Assembly: GCA_009760855.2 (NCBI GenBank)
Contig: WPIO01000085.1
Span: 1,417,501-1,453,500, forward strand
Reading direction: 5' to 3'
Origin: Cristatella mucedo
Taxonomy: Eukaryota; Bryozoa; Phylactolaemata; Cristatellidae
DNA length: 36,000 nucleotides
Shown: piece by piece, positions 31,018 through 36,000 of the stretch
Layout of the letters: every line of letters starts with the position of its first letter
How positions within the stretch are numbered: position 1 is the stretch's first letter
Made by a program: the position numbers and the translations under genes
The notes under the pieces: model-generated
What the model was told of the DNA's origin: nothing
Database searches by the model: none
What the model saw: only the letters and a program-made list of their open reading frames with translations

Positions 31018-31848
31018 TCAGATGGAGCTGCAATCGGTACCGGTCGATCAACGGGTGCAAAACAAAATTTTTAGTACGACCCACAAGGGCTTGCATGCTG
31101 ACCCTGTGCATGCCACCCCTAACCAAGTTATTCTTGTTGTTTATTGAGCATGCTACGACAGAGAGACAGACAGAGAGACAGACAGAGAGATAGACAGAGA
31201 GACAGACAGAGAGACAGACAGAGAGAAAGACAGACAGACAGAGAGACAGACAGAGAGACAGACAGAGAGACAGACAGAGAGACGGACAGAGAGACAGACA
31301 GAGAGACAGACAGAGAGACAGACAGAGAGACAGACAGAGAGACAGACAGACAGAGAGACAGACAGACAGACAGAGATTGAGTTCTCTGAGGGTGCTCTAT
31401 CAAGTGCATTATTATCATTTTTATTATTAAGACTGCCTTTCAGTTTCAGCTTTTCAGTTCGGCCAACGACCGGCGAACGACCCATGGGGGTTGCCCGGGC
31501 CCGGAGCAGACGGCCTCGGCAAACTGCTTACTCGGAAAACGCTTCTAGAGGCTTCATTACAAGCTCACCAGAGGTGAGCTACCGGAAACGAGCTACCGGA
31601 AACGAGCCGCGCAGCAGCCGCTTCGCTGCGGCTCGTTGGGTCGAGCGCGTCGGGCGCGAAGGGCACGTGGGCCCCGTAGCGTTCGCGCGCGAATCCAATA
31701 CCTACCTGCTCCGGCGGGCCTGCAAAACCTTCAGGCACTTCCCTTTCCGGATGATGATCTGGTCTCCGTCTGCAACGAGACCCGCGGCTACGCTTCTTTG
31801 CACGCTACGGTCGACCACGACTTGTTCGTCGGCCAAGGAGGCGGCCAT
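17301..31848 (-). CDS. TRMT6: TRMT6: non-catalytic subunit of tRNA (adenine-58-N1) methyltransferase
   Basis: Partner of catalytic TRMT61A. The nuclear heterotetramer makes m1A58 in the tRNA T-loop, and TRMT6 contributes tRNA binding. Exons in transcript order: 31848-31706, 30809-30640, 30357-30239 (or from 30330), 29964-29873, 29750-29667, 29491-29367, 29001-28950, 26524 to about 26160 (3' end unresolved), 24773-24601, 22238-22136, 21253-21167 and 17390-17301 (TGA). Phases agree at every junction except 8/9, where the phase is not fixed and another exon may lie between. Conserved stretches are [138 protein letters not shown] and VLPQRTHP...GYLLTG. Exon 8 carries a low-complexity insert with AAKRPRL, a possible NLS. 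The estimated length of about 530 aa compares with about 497 in human. The exon 11 donor is GC (gcgagt). Large introns hold LINEs, SINE pieces and satellites. Confidence 0.93.
17426..17802. repeat. 161-164 bp tandem repeat, last unit split by a LINE
   Basis: Units begin attacggcggttcaaa at 17426, 17587 and 17751 (periods 161 and 164 bp). Each contains cagaagaatgtc, an A-run, cagtgcaaacatacaagcag, gtccgagcatgaatatatgc and a gagagacagataga stretch. The third unit stops after cttgtgc at 17802, where a LINE begins. It resumes after the element at about 20898 (ttgtgcaaaaaaaagaggca) and continues to about 21000 in a somewhat different version. Located in the last TRMT6 intron. Confidence 0.92.
17797..20674 (+). 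pseudogene. LINE ORF2 (endonuclease plus reverse transcriptase) with one frameshift
   Basis: The N-terminal part is an AP-like endonuclease. The visible motifs are [20 protein letters not shown] (catalytic Glu), [16 protein letters not shown] and [10 protein letters not shown]. The RT follows with [44 protein letters not shown] and [10 protein letters not shown], and then the C-terminal LANY/CR1-type region to the stop at 20672-20674. The sequence ctagaccagagagaac near 19307 has one base more than ctagaccaagagaac in the 5819 copy. This +1 shift ends the first frame at about 19425, and the second frame takes over from about 19320. No other disabling change was noticed. The first ATG in frame is near 17871, so the true start was lost with the 5' truncation. 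Confidence 0.9.
17803..20897 (+). mobile_element. Longest LINE family 2 copy, in the last TRMT6 intron
   Basis: About 3.1 kb non-LTR retrotransposon, antisense to TRMT6. It enters the endonuclease coding region almost at its first base, so it is 5'-truncated or lacks a 5' UTR and ORF1. The 3' UTR (20675-20897) includes gctgccactaaccacatttg, aaatgtaaagcgcctagaaa, gagattaagttctctgaggg and cgctttatcaagtgcaatat. The aaagcgcc/ggcgcttt arms can form a hairpin. The 6-bp direct repeat ttgtgc flanks it (17797-17802 and 20898-20903). The neighbouring tandem unit at about 17630 reads cttgtgcaaaaaaaagg without interruption, giving the pre-insertion site. Clade assignment (CR1/L2-like) is from motifs, not phylogeny. 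Confidence 0.95.
22700..22790 (-). mobile_element. Degenerate SINE tail in TRMT6 intron
   Basis: Read in reverse: gcatctgatttgaggttaag then gtatctttgggtgctatac and aaatggactat. This parallels gcgcctgaatagggattaag and cttggggcgctatgcaaatg of the intact SINE at 34797. The head is not recognisable. Confidence 0.5.
22789..22804. promoter_or_regulatory. Palindromic X-box-like (RFX) motif
   Basis: GGTTACCATGGTAACC is a perfect 16-bp palindrome matching the RFX X-box form GTTRCC-AT-GGYAAC. It lies in a TRMT6 intron next to a SINE remnant. Whether it is bound is unknown. One palindrome of this length in 36 kb could occur by chance or be part of the repeat. Confidence 0.35.
23008..23503 (-). pseudogene. 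Unidentified coding-like fragment inside a TRMT6 intron
   Basis: Two minus-strand frames look protein-coding. From about 23503 to 23270 one reads [20 protein letters not shown], then [20 protein letters not shown] and [19 protein letters not shown], and meets a good donor (GTAAGT at 23269-23264). A second, from 23265 to 23008, reads [20 protein letters not shown] through [14 protein letters not shown] to a stop. A third frame just upstream ([20 protein letters not shown]) overlaps the start of the first. I recognise no family. It could be a decayed transposase or gene copy with frameshifts, or exons of a nested gene. Its segments are not TRMT6 by sequence. Confidence 0.35.
23227..23256. repeat. 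14-bp perfect inverted repeat with 2-bp spacer
   Basis: agtgatactaccca, gg, tgggtagtatcact. It lies between the two coding-like segments at 23008-23503, just after the GTAAGT donor. It could be abutting terminal inverted repeats left by a small DNA transposon, or a simple cruciform-prone palindrome. Confidence 0.8.
23632..23672 (-). mobile_element. SINE fragment (box-B region)
   Basis: ctcatatgccacgggactca then agcccacgacctcggcga matches the middle of the SINE at 7550-7689 in the same orientation. Head and tail are missing. Confidence 0.6.
23745..23822 (-). mobile_element. Solo LINE family-2 3' tail
   Basis: AAT repeats, then gctcttgataaagcgtgctt, cagagaactcaatctctctc and taggcgctttacatttg. 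This is the terminal about 75 bp of the LINE 3' UTR with nothing more of the element. Confidence 0.75.
24136..24182 (-). mobile_element. Solo LINE family-2 tail fragment
   Basis: aacaataataatacacttga, taaagtgccctcagagaa: the outermost end of the tail only, about 310 bp from the previous fragment and in the same orientation. Confidence 0.65.
24276..24467. repeat. GA microsatellite (24276-24393) and AC microsatellite (24442-24467)
   Basis: About 58 GA units with few interruptions, then unique sequence, then 12-13 AC units, all within the TRMT6 intron downstream of exon 9. They explain the long Arg-Glu and Ser-Leu open frames. Confidence 0.95.
25255..25460 (-). mobile_element. Two degenerate retroelement tails in tandem
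   Basis: First piece: aataacaatagcacatctgt, atggcaccctaggagaactg and aatctctttctacgcacttt, a mix of SINE- and LINE-type ends. Second piece (about 25418-25460): cgcccttaaagaactaaatc, tctagccgggcactttacag. Both are minus-oriented in a TRMT6 intron. Diverged enough that family assignment is uncertain. Confidence 0.55.
26123..26172 (+). mobile_element. Retroelement tail abutting TRMT6 exon 8
   Basis: aataagagatttgagttctc, tgagggcgctacgcaaatct: the SINE/LINE terminal motif, antisense to TRMT6. It begins where the exon 8 reading frame loses recognisable protein character, so the exon 8 donor must lie in or beside it. Confidence 0.65.
26756..26774. repeat. 19-bp G homopolymer
   Basis: Uninterrupted G run upstream (transcript sense) of TRMT6 exon 8. 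It could form a G-quadruplex. The length may be affected by sequencing. Confidence 0.8.
27435..27635 (+). mobile_element. LINE family-2 3' UTR fragment, TRMT6 intron 7
   Basis: Plus-strand order as in the 20690-20890 tail: gctgacacagtgccgacaca, cgctgccactaacggcattt, gcatgctgaccatgggcatg, ctaaaaagagatgagttctc, tgagggcgctttatcaaatg. The coding region is absent. Confidence 0.8.
27960..28056 (+). mobile_element. Degenerate SINE 3' part
   Basis: Contains cctaaggcatacgtgagacg, cctgtgttgaaactt and actgtgctatacaaatgaat, parallel to gaggcatatgcgaagcgcct and gcgctatgcaaatgaaatat of the SINE at 34797, with many changes. The head is lost. Confidence 0.45.
28070..28161. repeat. AC then TA microsatellite
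   Basis: cacacagacacacac changes into an essentially pure TA run of more than 50 bp. Located in TRMT6 intron 7. Confidence 0.9.
28385..28525 (+). mobile_element. LINE ORF C-terminus relic, TRMT6 intron 7
   Basis: The + strand encodes [19 protein letters not shown], matching the [19 protein letters not shown] block near the end of the family-2 ORF, and then breaks down. It has more substitutions than the young copies, so it is an old fragment or another subfamily. Confidence 0.65.
28606..28707. repeat. 34-bp tandem repeat, three copies
   Basis: Unit catgttggcctacgcacgat + cttgtttgcttttg. The second copy has one base changed, and the third has attacc for cgatct. Located in TRMT6 intron 7. Confidence 0.9.
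28829..28912. repeat. 22-bp tandem repeat, about four copies
   Basis: Unit gataatcattattaaaaaga + aa, the last copy with ggtaat. It ends about 38 bp from the donor of TRMT6 exon 7. Confidence 0.9.
30191..30215. repeat. 25-bp C homopolymer near the TRMT6 exon 3 donor
   Basis: C run on the + strand, hence a G run in the TRMT6 transcript starting 23 nt after the exon 3 donor. Intronic G-runs just after 5' splice sites are known splicing enhancers. The effect here is an inference. Confidence 0.8.
30951..31017. repeat. AC microsatellite in TRMT6 intron 1
   Basis: About 33 AC units with one gcaa interruption. Confidence 0.95.
31085..31432 (+). mobile_element. LINE tail carrying a 220-bp GACA/GAGA satellite, TRMT6 intron 1
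   Basis: Starts with gggcttgcatgctgaccctg, tgcatgccacccctaaccaa, gttattcttgttgtttattg and agcatgctac. It then runs into about 220 bp of gacagagagacagacagaga-type repeat (31157-31376) and finishes gattgagttctctgagggtg, ctctatcaagtgcattatta. The satellite replaces the part of the LINE tail between the 3' UTR and the gattgagttctct arm, the same position as in the fragment at 8655. Confidence 0.85.
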
Positions 31849-32560
31849 TTTTGACGGAATTCGAGACTCCGACAGCAAAGAGCGGCTGTACCCGGGCGGC
31901 GTGTTTCCTTCCCGTTCTACTTTGCCGGCCGCCGGCTGATTAACCTCGCGCTGGGTAAGATGCGCGCGCACGCACGCACGCACGAGCTCGGGACGGCGTC
32001 GGCACACGCGCGATTCCTGGCGGCCCGCGGGCAATTGCTGGCGCTCCGTTCGGTAGCCGCGCGCGGGCAGCGGACGACGGCGGCTGCGCTGGGCTCTTTC
32101 GAGCGCCGCTCCTCCAAGCAGGCGTGACGTGGCAGCGAGAGCTCTCGGTGAGAGAGAGGCGCCGTCTAGCGAGCGAACTGGCCGGCCGCAGGCGGCGGTC
32201 CCTCATTGGGATCGCCTTTGCGATCGGCGACCCAGCCGGAACCCAAAATCGGTCCGCGAAACGACAACGAAGACGCAACGAAACACTCGGTCCTACGCCG
32301 GGTCTTACGCCGAGCAGCATCGAGTCGCCGCTTCGGCCAAAATTGACGGGAAGTACGACTTCCGGCCTCTCGTCGGGCTCGGCTTCTCTGCAGAGAAGCC
32401 GAGCCTGATGAGAAGCCGGAAGCGGCGGCCGCCAAAGGGAGCTCGCCGCTCGCGGAAGCGTACACGAAGCGGCGGAAGGGGCGACACTTACGATCCCTCG
32501 CCCTCTGGCCGAGTTTCGTGGTGGTCCAGGAGACAGACACTCGTCTCTCTCTCACTTTCG
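31849..32560. promoter_or_regulatory. CpG-rich region upstream of TRMT6
   Basis: High CpG density from about 31600, through TRMT6 exon 1, to about 32560. ETS-like CCGGAAG/CTTCCGG motifs occur near 31746, 32360 and 32416. It contains the large palindrome listed separately. It probably serves TRMT6 (minus) and perhaps the fucosyltransferase (plus). Long open frames on both strands reflect stop-poor GC-rich sequence; I found no conserved protein. Confidence 0.5.
32359..32422. repeat. 64-bp near-perfect palindrome
   Basis: Centre between 32390 and 32391. The inner 30 bp (32376-32405; arms ggctcggcttctctg and cagagaagccgagcc) are perfect with no spacer. Over 32-bp arms I count 29 matches, and all three mismatches are C/T-type. 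Each outer arm ends in an ETS-like CTTCCGG/CCGGAAG site. Confidence 0.93.
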
Positions 32561-32565
32561 AACAC

Positions 32566-32567
<2 letters not shown>

Positions 32568-32637
<70 letters not shown>

Positions 32638-32651
32638 CTCTCTCTTTCTCT

Positions 32652-32730
<79 letters not shown>
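32568..32730. repeat. CT microsatellite, about 160 bp
   Basis: Nearly pure CT with interruptions near 32634-32660. On the TRMT6 strand it is GA. It lies upstream of the fucosyltransferase start. Such GA/CT tracts can bind GAGA-type factors, but that role is not shown. Confidence 0.95.
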
Positions 32731-32731
<1 letters not shown>

Positions 32732-33353
32732 AAAGCTGCTCTGCTGCACTAATCAAAGCCTGAGGAAGGTAGGTAGGCACAGGAGCTCCATCAGCCGAGG
32801 GTTTGTTATTGTTATTATAGGACTGCATTACACCGTCTGCCGTCTGCGCGAACTGGTGGACTAACGCTTTCGCTGTTACAAGCATGCGGAATCTGCCTAA
32901 CTGCCAAGTACCCTAAACCCTTAAATCAGCCTGACAGCCATGATGACATGATGGGTAGCGCTACCCTACCCATCATTCAATTGCTCGTCAACTGCATTTG
33001 TCTGCCTCGATGAGCGATCGCCGCTCGAGCGGATGGGAGGTAGCTGCAGCCACAGCGGCTTCGGTGGCTGCGTGAAATGTCGGTTAATACGGGTGATTCC
33101 GAGATGGCTCGGGCCAACGGCGAGAGCTGCTCGCGTCCACCAAGGTCAGGGTGAATTGAGCATTTTTGGTAGATGAGTGGTGCGGCTGCCTTTCTCTTCA
33201 AGGTCGACGCGCAGCCGCGGAACTTGACTGGAAAGAAATCTCGCGAAACAGACGGTGGCGCAGACGTCAAGGCTTTGGACGGTTCGGATGTGACCGATCC
33301 CGCGCCCTTGGCAGCGGCGGCGGCGGCTACTCAGCCGAGGTGAAATCTCGACC
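32731..33353. other. 5' flank of the fucosyltransferase gene
   Basis: No separate gene is supported. It includes two overlapping palindromes at 32948-32976 (gggtagcgctaccc at 32953-32966, and atgatgggtag/ctacccatcat outside it). The stretch before 33354 is CpG-rich and probably contains 5' UTR. Short + frames here (for example at 33166) show no conservation I recognise. Confidence 0.4.
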
Positions 33354-34781
33354 ATGCCAAGGGCGTCATCGAGCTGGCCTACAGAGCTGCTCCAGGCGGC
33401 CAGCGCCAGGCTGAAGCAGCAGCTGCTGCTGGCCGCCGCCTGCAACCACCGGAAGCTGCTGGTGCTGCTGCTCGTGTTGCTCTGCATCAGCTTGGCATTG
33501 TGGTTGCATTGGTCGATCTCGCCGCTGGACTCGAGGGTCGAAGGGCAGCAGCCGCTGGAGCGAATCGGCAAATCGGAAACCTTCGTCTTGGCCGCCATCA
33601 CTGCCAACGTCTCGGCGAGCGCCGCCGACGGAGCCCCCACCTCTCGAGTGCCGTCGACCGCCGCACGCTCTCGCCCGAAGAAGGCGGCGGTGCTCTTCTG
33701 GACGACGTTCTGGGGCTTCCCCTTCGAGAGCTACTTGAAGCAAAGCTTCCTGTCGAGCTGGCCGTGCAGTCACCACTGCGAGCTGACCTACGACCGGGGT
33801 CACGTGCGAGACGCCGACGCCGTGCTGTTTCACGCAGCCAACTATTTGTCTCAGCCACCTCCGAGCCATCGCTCTGCGTCGCAGCTGTGGATATTCTTCA
33901 ACCTCGAGCCGCCCACGTTCGGTTTCACCACGACCAGACACGATCACGTGTTCAACGCCACCATGACGTACCGCCGCGACTCAGACCTTCCAGTCGGCTA
34001 CGGCCATTTCTCGGCGGCGGCAGCGTCGGTCAACCGCAGCCTGCCCGATCCGATCGTGGCCGATTTCGAAAGGCGCCGCCCGCGAGCCTACTGGATGGTC
34101 GGCAACTGCGCCGGCGACCGAATGGCCTACGTCAGACAGCTGTCGGCACACATCGAAGTCGACATCGTGGGCAAGTGTGCGCCGCCCGGCTCGATCGCCT
34201 GCAACGGAAGCAGGGACGTGACAGCGGAGTCGGACTGCGAGCTGCAGCTCAGCTCGACGCACGCCTTCTACTTGGCGTTCGAGAACTCGCTGTGTCCCGA
34301 CTACGTGACGGAGAAGCTGTGGCGAGCGCTGGCGTCGCCCGGCGGGGCCATACCGGTCGTCATCGGCGCCCGTCTGAGCGACTACGAGGCGCTCGCGCCG
34401 CCCGACTCCTTCATACACGCCGAGAACTTCACGTCGGCGCGAGAGCTCGGCGCTTTCCTCGCCAAGGTGGCGTCGAGCCGCGACGAGTTCCTCTACTATC
34501 ACCGCTGGCGCTCGAGCTACGACGTGTCCGTCGGCTGGCACCGCGAGCTGGCCCGCGGCGTCTGTCGCCTGTGCGAGTCCCTGCATCGCGGCGAGCTGCG
34601 GCGCTCAATGCCGGTCAAGGCCGATCTGTCGCGATGGGCCAACGCTGGCTGCAGGACGAAGTGGCCTCTTAATGGCGCAGGTGACGCCAGCTCGCTCACT
34701 ACTGCTGGAAACCGATCGTTGGGGGTCTGGATCAGTCTGTGGGCAGCCACGGCCGTCTGGCTTCGGCTGGACTCGCAGTAA
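33354..34781 (+). CDS. GT10 alpha-1,3-fucosyltransferase, single exon
   Basis: Golgi type II membrane enzyme transferring fucose from GDP-fucose to GlcNAc on glycans (Lewis-type or N-glycan core). It has 475 aa. Residues 1-33 form a short basic cytoplasmic part, 34-53 a signal anchor (KLLVLLLVLLCISLALWLHW), followed by a stem rich in Ser/Ala, then the catalytic region. Family motifs are MTYRRDSDLPVGYG (about 204-217), the hallmark FYLAFENSLCPDYVTEKLW (305-323), IPVVIGARLSDYEALAP and FIHAENFTSARELGAFL, plus the CRLC pair near the C terminus. Several N-glycosylation sequons are present. The ATG has A at -3. No introns are needed, unlike its neighbours. The last 20 residues are hydrophobic (SLGVWISLWAATAVWLRLDS), unusual for the family. 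Acceptor specificity cannot be read from sequence, so no FUT number is given. Confidence 0.95.
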   Translation: MPRASSSWPTELLQAASARLKQQLLLAAACNHRKLLVLLLVLLCISLALWLHWSISPLDSRVEGQQPLERIGKSETFVLAAITANVSASAADGAPTSRVPSTAARSRPKKAAVLFWTTFWGFPFESYLKQSFLSSWPCSHHCELTYDRGHVRDADAVLFHAANYLSQPPPSHRSASQLWIFFNLEPPTFGFTTTRHDHVFNATMTYRRDSDLPVGYGHFSAAAASVNRSLPDPIVADFERRRPRAYWMVGNCAGDRMAYVRQLSAHIEVDIVGKCAPPGSIACNGSRDVTAESDCELQLSSTHAFYLAFENSLCPDYVTEKLWRALASPGGAIPVVIGARLSDYEALAPPDSFIHAENFTSARELGAFLAKVASSRDEFLYYHRWRSSYDVSVGWHRELARGVCRLCESLHRGELRRSMPVKADLSRWANAGCRTKWPLNGAGDASSLTTAGNRSLGVWISLWAATAVWLRLDSQ

Positions 34782-34786
34782 ATAAA
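34781..34786 (+). terminator. Fucosyltransferase poly(A) signal overlapping the stop codon
   Basis: AATAAA starts at the final A of the TAA stop (34779-34781). If used, the 3' UTR would be only about 15-30 nt, and the cleavage site would fall at the head of the SINE that begins at about 34797. Confidence 0.55.
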
Positions 34787-34796
34787 GCTTCCTTTT

Positions 34797-34945
34797 ATAG
34801 CTGAGCTGGTTTGGTCCCAGTGGTTAAGGTGCTCTCGCTCCGACCAAGGTCAAGGCTGAGGTCGTGGGCTCGAGCCCCGAGGCATATGCGAAGCGCCTGA
34901 ATAGGGATTAAGTTCTCTTGGGGCGCTATGCAAATGAAATATAGC
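34797..34945 (+). mobile_element. tRNA-derived SINE, best-preserved copy
   Basis: Head agctgagctggtttggtccc, box-A-like agtggttaagg, box-B-like gtgggctcgagcccc, then gaggcatatgcgaagcgcct, gaatagggattaagttctct, tggggcgctatgcaaatgaa. The middle and end closely parallel the LINE family-2 terminus (gcgcctagaaagagattaag, ttctctgagggcgctttatc). Length is about 148 bp. It lies immediately after the fucosyltransferase poly(A) signal. Confidence 0.85.
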
Positions 34946-35074
34946 CGCCAACTAGCGACGGCCCCCCCCCCGCCACCCCCCCTGCTGCTGGCCGACCGCC
35001 ACCTAGCGACGCACTGCTGCTGCTGCTGCGCCGAGCGCCACCGGATCGCGATAGCAGCAGCTGCAGCTTAAGCG

Positions 35075-35128
35075 CTCTGCACCGGACGCTCGTCGAAAGC
35101 CGAACGAAAGGTCAAGGTCGAGCGCCGA
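35075..35128 (+). repeat. Direct repeat, left copy (partner 35569-35623)
   Basis: Left copy ctctgcaccggacgctcg, ccgaacgaaaggtcaaggtc, gagcgccga; right copy ctctgcactggacgctcg, ccgaacgacaggtcaaggtc, gtgcgccga. The two lie about 494 bp apart in the same orientation with several differences. Confidence 0.8.
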
Positions 35129-35186
35129 TCGATTGCTTAAAGTGAGAGGCGGCCATCATTACTAGGTAATGCGAACGTAGGAGAAT

Positions 35187-35320
35187 GGATATAGAATATA
35201 AATATATATATAATAGTATATAATATATAATATATTAATATTATATACAATATATATTAGATAATATATTTTTAATTATATATATTATATTATATAACCT
35301 ATTATATTATATATCTATGT
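35187..35320. repeat. AT-rich low-complexity block
   Basis: About 130 bp almost purely A and T with many tata/atat and self-complementary pieces. Confidence 0.85.
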
Positions 35321-35787
35321 ACTAAATATAGTGTTCACGTTTAAAGAGCTAATGCCTTGCGAGCTAGGCTTCCTCAATCGGCAGTCTCTTTTTTCGCGCC
35401 TATCCTATCTTCGGCAGGATGTTTGGCAGGATGACTCGGTCGCGAGAAAACCTCGCGTATGAACTTGCATGACTGACAAGTGAATATTTGCTTTTTTTTA
35501 AAGACGCTTTTCTTTACAGATTGAAAACGCGTGGAAGAGAATGACCGACGACAGCAGCTCCGCACTCACTCTGCACTGGACGCTCGACGCATTCCGAACG
35601 ACAGGTCAAGGTCGTGCGCCGAACGACGATCGCGGCATGCAGCGCCTCCAGCGTCGAGTGTAGAGCTCGCGTGCGTTATAGACATGGACTGGCAGGCGGC
35701 AGCGAATGGACTCGCTGCCACAAGCCGACTGCAGCAGTTTAGTGCTCGAAAGAGAGTCACTCGTAGCGTTTCGTGCGTCGGGGACGG

Positions 35788-35945
35788 CATTGCCGGCATT
35801 TTAAAGGACATATGAAAATGTTTGTCATTCAAGTTCCATGCCGAAATTTTAAAATGCATCTTAACTGGTTTTTCATTCAACTCGTATGCCAGCATTTTAA
35901 AAGTTTTTTTTTTGCAAGTTGTATGCCGGCATTTAAAAAGTACAT
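35788..35945 (+). repeat. Decaying tandem repeat, about 38-51 bp period
   Basis: Copies begin gccggcattttaaag (35788), gccgaaattttaaaa (about 35839), gccagcattttaaaa (about 35886) and gccggcatttaaaaa (about 35924). Most contain cattcaa or caagtt just before the next gcc. Spacing shrinks rightward through internal deletion. Confidence 0.75.
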
Positions 35946-36000
35946 TTTTAAAGCTTTTAAAATACAGAACACTTTTTTCCATTCAAGCGAGTCATTCTTT

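Larger units (their letters stand above)
34946..36000. other. Right-end noncoding region with short repeats
   Basis: No gene is supported on either strand. Contents: C-runs at about 34963-34981; CTG/CAG-rich sequence; a direct repeat (35075-35128 and 35569-35623); an AT-rich block (35187-35320); and a decaying 48-bp tandem repeat at the end. Confidence 0.5.

Noticed and set aside
31144-31485. Arg-Asp-Thr and Ser-Leu-Cys repeat proteins
   Set aside because: Translations of the GACA/GAGA satellite in a retroelement tail.
32124-32752. 207-aa plus-strand and 156-aa minus-strand frames over the CpG-rich region
   Set aside because: GC-rich stop-poor sequence, with a palindrome giving SGSASLQRSRA on both strands, ending in CT repeats. 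No conserved domain seen.
33366-34672. Long frames of 193, 201 and 390 aa overlapping the fucosyltransferase
   Set aside because: Shadows of the real GC-rich coding frame, which alone shows GT10 motifs.

Overview
This is a eukaryotic, almost certainly animal (metazoan) window. It holds intron-rich protein genes with GT-AG junctions, LINE and tRNA-derived SINE retroelements in the introns, and many micro- and minisatellites. CpG-rich coding sequence, the LINE type (CR1/L2-like, Jockey superfamily) and the gene content suggest a non-vertebrate animal, perhaps marine; I cannot narrow it further. I assembled the gene models by hand from splice sites, reading-frame phase and remembered family conservation. 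No alignment was run.

Genes, left to right. (1) Two terminal exons of an unrecognised charged, Gln/Arg/Glu-rich protein (+, 402-1207), cut off by the window edge. (2) TRAPPC6 (-, 9407 to 2580, 5 exons, complete, about 156 aa), a TRAPP tethering-complex subunit. (3) Pinin/PNN (+, 9601-16345, 9 exons, about 520 aa), a nuclear splicing/exon-junction protein. Its start codon lies only 193 bp from that of TRAPPC6, head to head. (4) TRMT6 (-, 31848 to 17301, about 12 exons), the non-catalytic subunit of the tRNA m1A58 methyltransferase. It is tail to tail with PNN, and one of its introns appears to use a GC donor. (5) An intronless GT10 alpha-1,3-fucosyltransferase (+, 33354-34781), divergent from TRMT6 across a CpG-rich region.

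The introns are the accessory part. Two LINE families are visible. Family 1 is one sense-strand copy at 2975-4772 with an ATTAC-repeat tail. Family 2 has several copies, at least three of them looking very similar to one another (5819-7473, 13570-14428, 17803-20897), and ends in a hairpin-forming 3' tail followed by ATT repeats. The longest family-2 copy sits inside a 161-164 bp tandem repeat, so neighbouring repeat units preserve the empty target site. A tRNA-derived SINE (best copies 11866-12003, 34797-34945 and, reversed, 7550-7689) ends in a tail resembling that of LINE family 2, which suggests a SINE-LINE partnership. Solo LINE tails are scattered through the window, and in two of them a GACA/GA microsatellite has grown at the same internal point.

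Other structure includes a 17-bp CpG-rich minisatellite open in all six frames, a 64-bp near-perfect palindrome between TRMT6 and the fucosyltransferase, several smaller palindromes, and decaying tandem repeats at the right end. The best candidates for something undescribed are the LINE/SINE pair with its shared hairpin tail and the unidentified coding-like fragments at 8790-9275 and 23008-23503. I saw no rRNA genes, functional tRNA genes or CRISPR arrays.
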